Positions 1 to 5,085 of a DNA stretch of 5,085 nucleotides are shown piece by piece. Origin of the DNA: Clostridiales bacterium (GTDB lineage: Bacteria; Bacillota; Clostridia; Oscillospirales; Acutalibacteraceae); contig JAAYFA010000379.1 of the NCBI GenBank assembly GCA_012728445.1, positions 1-5,085 of the forward strand, written 5' to 3'. Below the pieces are notes generated by a model. It was not told the DNA's origin. It was given only the letters and a program-made list of their open reading frames with translations, and searched no databases. A program made the position numbers and the translations under genes. Position 1 is the first letter of the stretch. Each line of letters starts with the position of its first letter.

Positions 1-690
1 CTGTTTATTCCGGCTGTTCGGTCGGAAAACGGAAGCAAGGTAGCGCAAAGCTTGGCAAACTGGTAGAGTGAACTGTTAAAAATAAGCCCCAAAAGCATTG
101 ATGCGCTATTTTTATCAAACCACGACAACGGCAGAAGTGCCGGTATGCTTAGTCGCAACACAGATATGGAGAAAATGGCCGCAGCACTGTATATTCTCGC
201 ACCGGGCAATTCGTTTATCTACTACGGCGAAGAGGTTGGGTTGACCGGCTCCGGCAAGGACGAAAACAAGCGTTTACCAATGTTGTGGTCTATTGCGGAC
301 AAAACGGGAATTACAAACCCGCCGCCGAATGCTGAATTCTTTGAGCAGTCGGAGCAGGGCGTTAAAGAACAACTTGCCGATAAAGAGTCCCTGCTTCGTT
401 ATTATATAAAATTGATTGACATTAAAAACAGTTATATCGAGATAGCCGGAGGGTTGATAACTGCGATTGAAACCCCGGATAGCAGCATCGTGGCCTTCTC
501 TTGTGCGTACGAAGGTGACGAGGTTATCGTTTTACACAACCTTTCGACCGAACCGGTTACGTTGACAGTCGACAAAACAAAGGTTGAGTATAAAAAGATA
601 GCCGAATGCATCAGTGTGAATGGCGATAAATCGAAGCTGAAAGGGGATACCCTGTCCATGCCCGGACGTTCAAGCGTTATCCTGAAATAG
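1..690 (+). CDS. GH13 alpha-amylase-family glycosidase, 3' part only, interrupted by in-frame TAG (probable pseudogene)
   Basis: This is the C-terminal part of a glycoside hydrolase family 13 enzyme, which hydrolyses alpha-glucosidic bonds in starch or maltodextrins. The 5' end lies outside the window. Codons 118-126 read N-H-D, the conserved region IV whose Asp stabilises the transition state. They are followed by the typical barrel-closing segment (APGNSFIYYGEEVGLTG, then SGKDENKRLPMLWS) and a beta-rich C-terminal domain ending at TAG 688-690. The same frame is open from base 1 except for TAG at 64-66, after the residues AQSLANW. Sequence on both sides of the stop looks like this family, so it reads as a single nonsense change (perhaps Tyr to amber) rather than a gene start. 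The first downstream ATG (145) has no convincing ribosome site and would begin after the NHD motif, so a protein from there could not be a working enzyme. A sequencing error or stop-codon readthrough cannot be excluded. Family call is firm; exact specificity is not known. Confidence 0.85.
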
Positions 691-701
691 ATTTCAATTA
701 T

Positions 702-738
702 AAAAAACTGCACCTTCGATAAAAGTCAAAGGCACAGT
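702..738 (-). terminator. Rho-independent terminator of msmK
   Basis: Arms 707-716 and 729-738 surround a 12-nt loop, and on the minus strand the hairpin runs into a T tract (complement of A702-A707). Read as minus-strand RNA, all ten positions pair, two of them as G-U wobbles. Read as plus-strand RNA, the same two positions are C-A mismatches. The site is therefore best suited to ending msmK transcripts. It may act weakly on the amylase transcript, which has only CTCTTTT after the hairpin. Confidence 0.75.
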
Positions 739-758
739 CTCTTTTAAAATGAATAGGT

Positions 759-1871
759 TTAATTGATGATAACCAGCCCTGTTTCCATATCAAACAGATG
801 AATTCTGTTTTCGTCAAGGGCAATACGAATCGTGTCGCCGGTTCTGGATTTTGTCTTGGAGTCAACACGGGCAGTTATTTTCGTGCCGTGACAGGTCAGG
901 TTCAGGTACACTTCCGCGCCCATCAATTCGCTTATTTCCACATAAGCCTCCGCTGCGGAATCCTTATGCTGCTCAATAAATTCGGCGTTGTCATCCAAAT
1001 CCTCCGGCCGTATGCCTAACCTGACTTGTTTGCCTTCATATTTTGAAAGGTCAGTCTTTGCAAGCTTTGTATCGGGGATATGAATGGTGCATTCGCCAAA
1101 TTGAACAGCAAAACCACTGCCGCTTTTAACAACAGTCCCGTCTAAGAGATTCATTTGCGGCGAGCCGATAAAGCCGGCGACAAAGACGTTGCACGGGTAA
1201 TCATACAGGTTCTGTGGGGTATCAATCTGCTGAATAAAACCATCTTTTAACACAACAATTCGGTCGCCCATGGTCATCGCTTCGGTTTGGTCATGTGTTA
1301 CATATACGAAAGTTGTTTCAAGTCGCTTATGGAGTTTAATAATTTCAGCTCTCATTGCGGTGCGAAGCTTGGCGTCAAGGTTCGACAGTGGCTCGTCTAA
1401 GAGGAAAACTGCGGGGTTTCGTACCATCGCCCGCCCCAAAGCGACGCGCTGGCGTTGACCGCCCGAAAGCGCTTTTGGTTTGCGGTCCAGCAGGGACTCG
1501 ATTTCAAGAATTTTCGCCGCCTCAAAGACACGCTTTTTTATTTCGTCTTTTGGGACTTTATGAAGCTTGAGCCCAAACTCCATATTCTTATAAACGGTCA
1601 TGTGTGGGTAAAGCGCATAATTTTGGAATACCATGGCAATTTCCCTGTCCTTGGGCGGTACGTTGTTCACTAGGCGGTCGCCGATGTAGAGTTCACCCGC
1701 CGTAATTTCTTCAAGCCCCGCTATCATCCGCAGCACCGTAGACTTGCCGCAGCCGGAAGGGCCTACAAGCACAACAAACTCTTTGTCCTCAATATCAATG
1801 TTGCAGTCTGAAACTGCTTTTACATCGCCGGGATAAACCTTATAGATATCTTTGAGTTTTATACTGGCCAT
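759..1871 (-). CDS. msmK: MsmK/UgpC-type carbohydrate ABC transporter ATP-binding protein
   Basis: This is the cytoplasmic ATPase of a CUT1-family ABC importer, which couples ATP hydrolysis to uptake of oligosaccharides such as maltodextrins. The 370-residue product is full length for the family. Visible motifs are Walker A GPSGCGKST (37-45), Q-loop QNYALYPHMTV (from Q83), signature LSGGQ (135-139), Walker B VFLLDEP (155-161), D-loop SNLD and switch histidine H193 in YVTHDQTEAMTMGD. The C-terminal regulatory OB/TOBE region (about 230-370) has the typical FIGSPQMN and LGIRPEDL segments. All catalytic residues are intact. I chose the ATG at 1871-1869 because GAGAGGTG sits just upstream with about 6 nt from its AGAGG core, and because the protein then starts MASIKL as family members do. 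The ATG at 1874 is too close to that site and the TTG at 1889 has no support. No permease or binding protein is adjacent, so it probably energises transporters encoded elsewhere, as MsmK does in streptococci. The sugar substrate cannot be told from the ATPase. Confidence 0.95.
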   Translation of the reverse strand: MASIKLKDIYKVYPGDVKAVSDCNIDIEDKEFVVLVGPSGCGKSTVLRMIAGLEEITAGELYIGDRLVNNVPPKDREIAMVFQNYALYPHMTVYKNMEFGLKLHKVPKDEIKKRVFEAAKILEIESLLDRKPKALSGGQRQRVALGRAMVRNPAVFLLDEPLSNLDAKLRTAMRAEIIKLHKRLETTFVYVTHDQTEAMTMGDRIVVLKDGFIQQIDTPQNLYDYPCNVFVAGFIGSPQMNLLDGTVVKSGSGFAVQFGECTIHIPDTKLAKTDLSKYEGKQVRLGIRPEDLDDNAEFIEQHKDSAAEAYVEISELMGAEVYLNLTCHGTKITARVDSKTKSRTGDTIRIALDENRIHLFDMETGLVIIN

Positions 1872-1903
1872 CATACACCTCTCGATCAAATATAAGCGAT
1901 GGA

Positions 1904-1919
1904 ATTACTGTACTGTAAT
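1904..1919. promoter_or_regulatory. Possible operator: ATTAC-N6-GTAAT inverted repeat
   Basis: A 5-bp inverted repeat (ATTAC and GTAAT, 6-bp spacer) contains the internal direct repeat TACTG-TACTG. It overlaps the edge of the msmK -10 box and the predicted transcription start, the usual place for a repressor site. The neighbouring AraC-type protein is the obvious candidate to bind it, but that is inference. The arms are short and chance occurrence in AT-rich DNA is possible. Confidence 0.3.
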
Positions 1920-1946
1920 TATAACATTGCCGCCACCACAATAAAA
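1918..1946 (-). promoter_or_regulatory. Extended -10 promoter for msmK
   Basis: On the minus strand a perfect TATAAT (complement of 1918-1923) is preceded by TG plus one base, making an extended -10 element. The -35 position at 17 bp spacing is poor (TTTTAT, complement of 1941-1946), which an extended -10 can compensate for. The predicted transcript would start near 1911, about 40 nt before the msmK start codon. Confidence 0.55.
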
Positions 1947-1947
1947 T
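1919..1947 (+). promoter_or_regulatory. Candidate promoter for the AraC-type gene
   Basis: TTATAA (1919-1924) and TAAAAT (1942-1947) are separated by 17 bp and match the sigma-A consensus at 4 of 6 and 5 of 6 positions. Transcription would start near 1954, giving a leader of about 25 nt to ATG 1979. This site almost completely overlaps the oppositely facing msmK promoter, so the two may compete. Confidence 0.35.
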
Positions 1948-1978
1948 AGCAAAATATTGATGTCATGAGGTGAGAGGA

Positions 1979-2422
1979 ATGCCGACCCAAGCAGATTGTC
2001 GCAAAGTGCAGAATTATGTAAATTTGGAGTTTTGGCACGAACAACCAAACTATCCCGAATTGATTCAACACGCCATAGCACTCATTCATAAGAACTATGC
2101 GCAACTCTACGGCGTTGAGGAGCTTGCACAGGAGCTTTCGGTTAGCAAATGCCATCTGGTTCGGGAGTTTTCGGCATACGTTGGCATACCACCCGGCAAG
2201 TATTTAACGGGTGTGCGCATCGCAGTTTCAAAACACTACTTGGCCGGCAAGGATTATCCGGTGGAAGTGGTCGCCACTTTGAGCGGGTTCTCCGGCGCAA
2301 ACTATTTCTGCAGAGTATTCAAGAGCAAGACCGGTCAAAGCCCTTTGGCATACAGAAGGACTTGTTGTCCTGCCCGGTCTTGCGCGGAAATGACGGAAAT
2401 GGAAAAGCGTTTATTCCTTTGA
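1979..2422 (+). CDS. AraC/XylS-family transcriptional regulator, DNA-binding domain only
   Basis: The 147-residue protein is a transcription factor built almost wholly of the AraC-type double helix-turn-helix. The first HTH is at about residues 45-66 (VEELAQELSVSKCHLVREF). The second, with the family signature, is at about 97-127: A-T-L-S-G-F, N-Y-F, then R-V-F-K, TGQSP and YRR. Family members are usually 250-300 residues with an N-terminal sugar-binding or sensor domain; only about 25 residues precede the domain here, so no ligand-sensing part is visible. I chose ATG 1979 because AGGTGAG (1968-1974) lies 4 nt upstream; an in-frame GTG at 1970 overlaps that site and is less likely. A C-terminal tail of about 20 residues follows YRR and has two adjacent cysteines. 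The gene is divergent from msmK with about 100 bp between start codons, so it may control msmK and nearby sugar genes. That target is inferred from position, not shown. Confidence 0.88.
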   Translation: MPTQADCRKVQNYVNLEFWHEQPNYPELIQHAIALIHKNYAQLYGVEELAQELSVSKCHLVREFSAYVGIPPGKYLTGVRIAVSKHYLAGKDYPVEVVATLSGFSGANYFCRVFKSKTGQSPLAYRRTCCPARSCAEMTEMEKRLFL

Positions 2423-2438
2423 AAAATTTGAAAAATTT
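2421..2438. repeat. Two tandem copies of GAAAAATTT
   Basis: A 9-bp unit is repeated perfectly twice, beginning inside the TGA stop codon of the AraC-type gene and ending before the terminator. It sits in A-rich DNA and is most simply replication slippage. No function is evident. Confidence 0.6.
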
Positions 2439-2453
2439 GAATAAAAAGAAAAC

Positions 2454-2491
2454 AAAAAACGTCGGGACCAAAATCGGACCCGACGTTTTTT
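2454..2491. terminator. Strong bidirectional Rho-independent terminator
   Basis: Perfect 13-bp inverted arms (2454-2466 and 2479-2491) have a CGTCGGG/CCCGACG core flanked by six A and six T. CC and GG inside the 12-nt loop can add two more pairs past an A-A mismatch. The A/T flanks give a T tract in both directions. It can therefore end both the AraC-type transcript (+) and the convergent VTT-protein transcript (-). Confidence 0.93.
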
Positions 2492-2515
2492 AGTTAGCGC
2501 TACAGATATGATTCT

Positions 2516-3271
2516 TTAGTCTTTTGAATCCGCAACCGTACCGTTTTTCCCTTGCTTCTTTTTTGTATACCACTTCATCCCAACAAAAGACCCAACCGCG
2601 AACAGAATAATCGGCAAAATATAAAGAAAGGTCAGCGGGTTCGAAAGATCGCCCTTAGCCCCAAGCAAGGTCCACACGATATTCAGCGGCAACAAACCGA
2701 GGTTTGCCGCTATCATATATTTACGGTAGGGCACATTCATCGTGCCAAAGATCAAACTGCTCAAATCGCTTGCCAACAGTCCCGAAACCTTTAAGATGAG
2801 TACAAATGCAAACTCATTTTCGCCCGCAAAATCGTCAAGTTTGCTGATTTTAGGGAACCTATTTTTGAGCGTGTCAAACATCGGCTTCCCGGTAAAACGC
2901 CCCAAAAAGTACGGCAGAGACAAGCTGAGCGCAGTGGCAATCGCATTCACCAGCAACGCAATCCAAATGCTCTCGAAAATTAGGCCGGACAAGGCAAACA
3001 GAACAGCCGGGGGAAAAACGAGCGCAAAAGATTTAATGATGGAAAACAAGATCATGCCGACTGCGAAGGTGATTTCTCCACCCTTCATGCCGGTAACCTT
3101 GTTCTGTATTTCGCCAAGGTTCTTAATATTTATATTATATTTTTTCAAAAGTATAATACACAGGACAACCATCGCTAACATGAACAGACCGGAAACGATC
3201 TGCAATCCCTTGACCATTTTGTTATAATCTTTTGTTTGGACCGATTTATCGGTTTTTGAAGTATTTTTCAT
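2516..3271 (-). CDS. TVP38/TMEM64 family (VTT domain) inner-membrane protein
   Basis: This 251-residue integral membrane protein belongs to the TVP38/TMEM64 branch of the VTT/DedA superfamily. Relatives are linked to lipid scrambling or transport and membrane homeostasis; the exact substrate is unknown here. After a polar N-terminus there is a first membrane helix (about 22-42). Next comes the family core: FPPAVLFALSGLIF (about 86-99), a hydrophobic helix ending in YFLGRFTGK (121-129), an amphipathic stretch, then the second half-repeat LILKVSGLLASDLSS with the FG turn (about 158-176). PYRKYMIAANLGLLP (181-195) leads into further membrane segments (to about 234). The tail is lysine-rich and probably cytoplasmic. 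The position usually occupied by Arg before the second repeat is Lys161. Length and layout are normal for the family. AAGGA lies 7 nt before the ATG, supporting the start. The gene stands alone, with a terminator after it and its own promoter. Confidence 0.9.
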   Translation of the reverse strand: MKNTSKTDKSVQTKDYNKMVKGLQIVSGLFMLAMVVLCIILLKKYNINIKNLGEIQNKVTGMKGGEITFAVGMILFSIIKSFALVFPPAVLFALSGLIFESIWIALLVNAIATALSLSLPYFLGRFTGKPMFDTLKNRFPKISKLDDFAGENEFAFVLILKVSGLLASDLSSLIFGTMNVPYRKYMIAANLGLLPLNIVWTLLGAKGDLSNPLTFLYILPIILFAVGSFVGMKWYTKKKQGKNGTVADSKD

Positions 3272-3309
3272 TTAATCATCCTTATCTATTCAATAAAAAG
3301 TGTATCTGT

Positions 3310-3338
3310 ATTATAAACAGTATTCTATTAATAAGCAA
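3310..3338 (-). promoter_or_regulatory. Sigma-A type promoter for the VTT-protein gene
   Basis: On the minus strand TTGCTT (complement of 3333-3338) and a perfect TATAAT (complement of 3310-3315) are separated by exactly 17 bp. The start of transcription would fall near 3303, about 32 nt upstream of the ATG, with the AAGGA ribosome site in the leader. A-tracts from the adjacent 18-bp repeat lie directly upstream of the -35 box, where an UP element would act. Confidence 0.65.
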
Positions 3339-3339
3339 C

Positions 3340-3375
3340 AGAAACTTTTTTATTAGGAGAAACTTTTTTATTAGG
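3340..3375. repeat. Perfect 18-bp tandem duplication
   Basis: The unit AGAAACTTTTTTATTAGG occurs twice head to tail (3340-3357 and 3358-3375) with no mismatch. Each copy has a run of six T (six A on the other strand). The pair sits in the divergent region, immediately upstream of the -35 box of the VTT-protein gene. It could be a recent slippage product, a paired protein-binding site or an UP-like element. Confidence 0.9.
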
Positions 3376-3397
3376 TTAGCAATCTCAAAAAAAATAG

Positions 3398-3426
3398 TTG
3401 CGTCGTATCCGTTGATTTGGTACACT
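3398..3426 (+). promoter_or_regulatory. Weak candidate promoter for the acyltransferase gene
   Basis: TTGCGT (3398-3403) and TACACT (3421-3426) are 17 bp apart, with only 3 of 6 and 4 of 6 consensus matches. A start near 3433 would leave a leader of about 34 nt. It is the best sigma-A-like pair I see in this interval, but the match is poor. Confidence 0.3.
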
Positions 3427-3466
3427 TAAACGGAAGTGGCAAAAAAACTTCAAATAACAGGGATTG

Positions 3467-4909
3467 ATGGTGATGGGCATCGGTAAAGATGCTTTAACGC
3501 AAAAATCGCAGACATTTGATTTGGATAGTTCGGCAATTATTTACGCCGCAACGCAGAAAAAAGAGTGGAATCGCACTTTTAGAGTTGCCGCAACTTTAAA
3601 GCAAAAAGTGGAACCTAAAGTATTGGCAAAAGCTATTGCCGACCTTCAGCCACGTTTCCCAACGCTGTATGTGCAGCTTGAAACCGGTTTTTTTGACTAT
3701 AAAGTCCGAACAGTGCATGATACTGCAATATTGACGAAGGAAAGCGCGTACCCGTGCCGCCCCGTTCTTGTCGGCCGGGGCGAGAAGCCAATGTTTCGTG
3801 TAACCTACTTTGAAAACCGCATTGCGATCGAGATTTTTCATTTGGTGACAGATGGCACAGGTGTGATGTGCCTCCTTAAAAGTATTCTGGCAAGGTACCT
3901 TGAGCTGCAAGGTTTTCAAGTCGACAAGACTGATGGCGTTTTAAGCATGAGCGATGTACCATCGGAGCATGAAACCGAGGATTCCTTCAAAAAACTCAAA
4001 TGCGAAAACACCATAAAAGTCAGCAGAAATGAGGCGCCGGCCTACAAATACTTTCCGCAGGACAAGGACAATTACTTTAAATTGACACATGGTTATTTTT
4101 CTGTGGTGGAGTTAAAGACCCTCACCAAAGCGAAAAGTGTAACCGTGACAGAGTATTTAGTGGCGCTTTATGCCTGGGCGTTCTACAACAATATGCTACC
4201 GGAAAAAAGTGAAAAACCGATAAAAATATCCGTTCCCACAGATTTACGGCGTTTGTTCGCGTCAACGACGCTACGGAATTTTTCGCTTTTTACCAATGTC
4301 AGCATCTATCCACAAAAAAAAGACTATACCTTTGACGAATTTCTACAACTGGCAAAACAACAAATGAACGAGGGATTTAAAAAGGAAACACTTCTCAGCG
4401 CCGCATGTAAAAACTTGACGGACGCAAATATGGCCGTCTTTCGATACATGCAGCTGTCTCTGAAAAAAGCAATTTTGAAGATTGGATATGCCCTGCTTGG
4501 CGACAAGCTCATTACCAGTTCCATGTCCAGCCTGGGCATTGTTACCGTCCCAAAAGGCATGGGTGAGCACGTTGACCATTTTGATATGATATCCGGCGGA
4601 ACGTTGAAGAACTTTATTAATTGTGGCATTTTAAGTTTTAATGGCGTTATGAATGTCAACTTTTCTTCAAGATGTGAGGCGACAGATATTCAGAGGATAT
4701 TTTTCACCTATCTTTCGGAGCGGGGAGTTAATATTGAAGTGCAGAGCAATGTAGAACAGAAGGCTGTTAACTCTACAACCATGAGGCACTGTGGCAATTG
4801 CAAAGTCGAATTCAAAGACAATCATCTGCACTGCCCGCTTTGCGGCAGGCAAGGCCTAGCCTCGGCAAAACAGCCTGTTTGTGCAACGGCGCCGTATCCG
4901 GAATATTAA
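3467..4909 (+). CDS. Condensation-superfamily (alcohol acetyltransferase-like) acyltransferase with C-terminal zinc ribbon
   Basis: The 480-residue protein resembles the clostridial proteins annotated as alcohol acetyltransferases, in the CoA-dependent acyltransferase superfamily with chloramphenicol acetyltransferase and NRPS condensation domains. The active-site motif HxxxDG is present as HLVTDG (125-130), His125 being the expected catalytic base. Other family features are an early DLDSSAIIYAA segment, RFPT (about 63-66), VTVTEYL (225-231), VPTDLRRLF then TLRNFSLFTN (256-277), and SSLGIVTVP (355-363). The core ends near SNV (about 429). A four-cysteine ribbon follows: C442-x2-C445-x10-C456-x2-C459, then a short tail ending PYPEY. 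This ribbon starts at an internal Met and looks like the N-terminus of a separate zinc-ribbon protein, perhaps the DUF6320 type I recall beside such enzymes, so fusion or truncation is possible. Start choice is uncertain: TTG 3464, ATG 3467, GTG 3470 and ATG 3473 are in frame behind CAGGGA (3458-3463). Substrate is unknown; no signal peptide is seen. Confidence 0.8.
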   Translation: MVMGIGKDALTQKSQTFDLDSSAIIYAATQKKEWNRTFRVAATLKQKVEPKVLAKAIADLQPRFPTLYVQLETGFFDYKVRTVHDTAILTKESAYPCRPVLVGRGEKPMFRVTYFENRIAIEIFHLVTDGTGVMCLLKSILARYLELQGFQVDKTDGVLSMSDVPSEHETEDSFKKLKCENTIKVSRNEAPAYKYFPQDKDNYFKLTHGYFSVVELKTLTKAKSVTVTEYLVALYAWAFYNNMLPEKSEKPIKISVPTDLRRLFASTTLRNFSLFTNVSIYPQKKDYTFDEFLQLAKQQMNEGFKKETLLSAACKNLTDANMAVFRYMQLSLKKAILKIGYALLGDKLITSSMSSLGIVTVPKGMGEHVDHFDMISGGTLKNFINCGILSFNGVMNVNFSSRCEATDIQRIFFTYLSERGVNIEVQSNVEQKAVNSTTMRHCGNCKVEFKDNHLHCPLCGRQGLASAKQPVCATAPYPEY

Positions 4910-5085
4910 CTCAAATTGCATCTACAATCCGAAGTTTTTTGTTATGTTTGATTAGGTATTGAAAACAATATATTTGCAAAGAGCCGAACAACCTGATATA
5001 GTCATTAATGTTGTAAGGTGTTGAACAGCTGAAAATTTATTTTGTACTATTTTGATGGAATGTTGAATAATGCAGAGCAATAAAA
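4910..5085. other. Non-coding AT-rich tail with no recognised gene
   Basis: After the acyltransferase stop I see no complete gene, RNA gene or convincing terminator. A small inverted repeat, TATTG-AAAA-CAATA (4957-4970), is followed by no T run and is too weak to call. Apart from the candidate promoter nothing here can be supported. Confidence 0.5.
4974..5002 (+). promoter_or_regulatory. Candidate sigma-A promoter for a gene beyond the right edge
   Basis: TTGCAA (4974-4979, 4 of 6) and TATAGT (4997-5002, 5 of 6) are spaced by 17 bp. Transcription would start near 5009 and run off the window. ATG 5070-5072 begins a frame that stays open to the edge, with only a weak GGA upstream, so whether a gene starts there cannot be told. 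Confidence 0.4.

Noticed and set aside
145..690. A separate short gene starting at ATG 145
   Set aside because: There is no convincing ribosome site, and the family homology continues upstream of this ATG through the NHD motif at 118-126, so it is the tail of a larger gene.
432..713. Minus-strand open frame antisense to the amylase tail
   Set aside because: It is a shadow of the GH13 coding frame, resembles no known protein and has no ribosome site.
1270..1673. Plus-strand open frames antisense to msmK
   Set aside because: They lie opposite the strongly conserved ABC signature and Walker B region and have no recognisable domains.
2742..3227. A 161-codon plus-strand frame opposite the VTT-protein gene
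   Set aside because: The minus-strand reading gives a clear membrane-protein family; the plus-strand reading does not resemble any protein I know and has no ribosome site.
3232..3429. A short plus-strand frame across the divergent promoter region
   Set aside because: Its sequence is produced by the 18-bp tandem repeat (RNFFIR twice), it begins inside the VTT gene, and it has low-complexity AT-driven composition.
4324..4659. Minus-strand open frames inside the acyltransferase gene
   Set aside because: They are antisense to well-supported coding sequence and show no domain or start signals.
4846..4871. Small inverted repeat AGGC-CTA-GCCT with TTTGC/GCAAA flanks near the end of the acyltransferase gene
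   Set aside because: It lies within coding sequence, the outer and inner stems are unevenly spaced, and no T tract follows, so it is not a terminator.
4897..4940. Possible terminator after the acyltransferase, ending in T6 at 4935-4940
   Set aside because: Only a 4-bp CGGA/TCCG pairing across a long loop can form before the T run, which is too weak to call.

Overview
The window looks like chromosomal DNA from a low-to-mid GC Firmicute, most likely a gut-type Clostridia member (Oscillospiraceae or Lachnospiraceae grade). This is inferred from four things: Gram-positive style Shine-Dalgarno sites (GAGAGGTG, AGGTGAG, AAGGA), near-consensus sigma-A promoters, simple hairpin/T-tract terminators, and protein families typical of that group (an MsmK-type sugar ATPase, an HTH-only AraC protein, a TVP38/TMEM64 membrane protein and a clostridial 'alcohol acetyltransferase'-like protein). 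No rRNA, tRNA, CRISPR array, transposase or phage gene was seen.

Layout. Positions 1-690 (+) hold the 3' part of a GH13 alpha-amylase-family gene that enters from the left edge. It carries an in-frame TAG at 64-66, with family-like sequence on both sides. Next is a convergent terminator (702-738), then msmK (759-1871, -), the ATPase that powers CUT1 carbohydrate importers. A compact divergent promoter region (about 1872-1978) separates msmK from a short AraC-type regulator (1979-2422, +) that is only a DNA-binding domain. A strong bidirectional terminator (2454-2491) closes both the regulator and the convergent TVP38/TMEM64 (VTT) membrane-protein gene (2516-3271, -). A divergent AT-rich region (3272-3466) with a perfect 18-bp tandem duplication lies before an acyltransferase of the condensation/alcohol-acetyltransferase superfamily (3467-4909, +). 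That protein ends in a four-cysteine zinc-ribbon tail. The last 176 bases hold only a candidate promoter.

How the genes may work together. The first three genes fit a carbohydrate-use locus: a starch or maltodextrin hydrolase, the transporter ATPase, and a divergently transcribed regulator. No permease or sugar-binding protein is in view, so the ATPase probably serves transporters encoded elsewhere. The VTT protein and the acyltransferase are both likely lipid- or envelope-related, but they are transcribed apart and any link is inference.

I see no convincing new multi-gene system. The points most worth a second look are the amber codon in the amylase gene, the zinc-ribbon tail fused to the acyltransferase, the 18-bp tandem repeat beside the VTT promoter, and the overlapping face-to-face promoters between msmK and the AraC gene.
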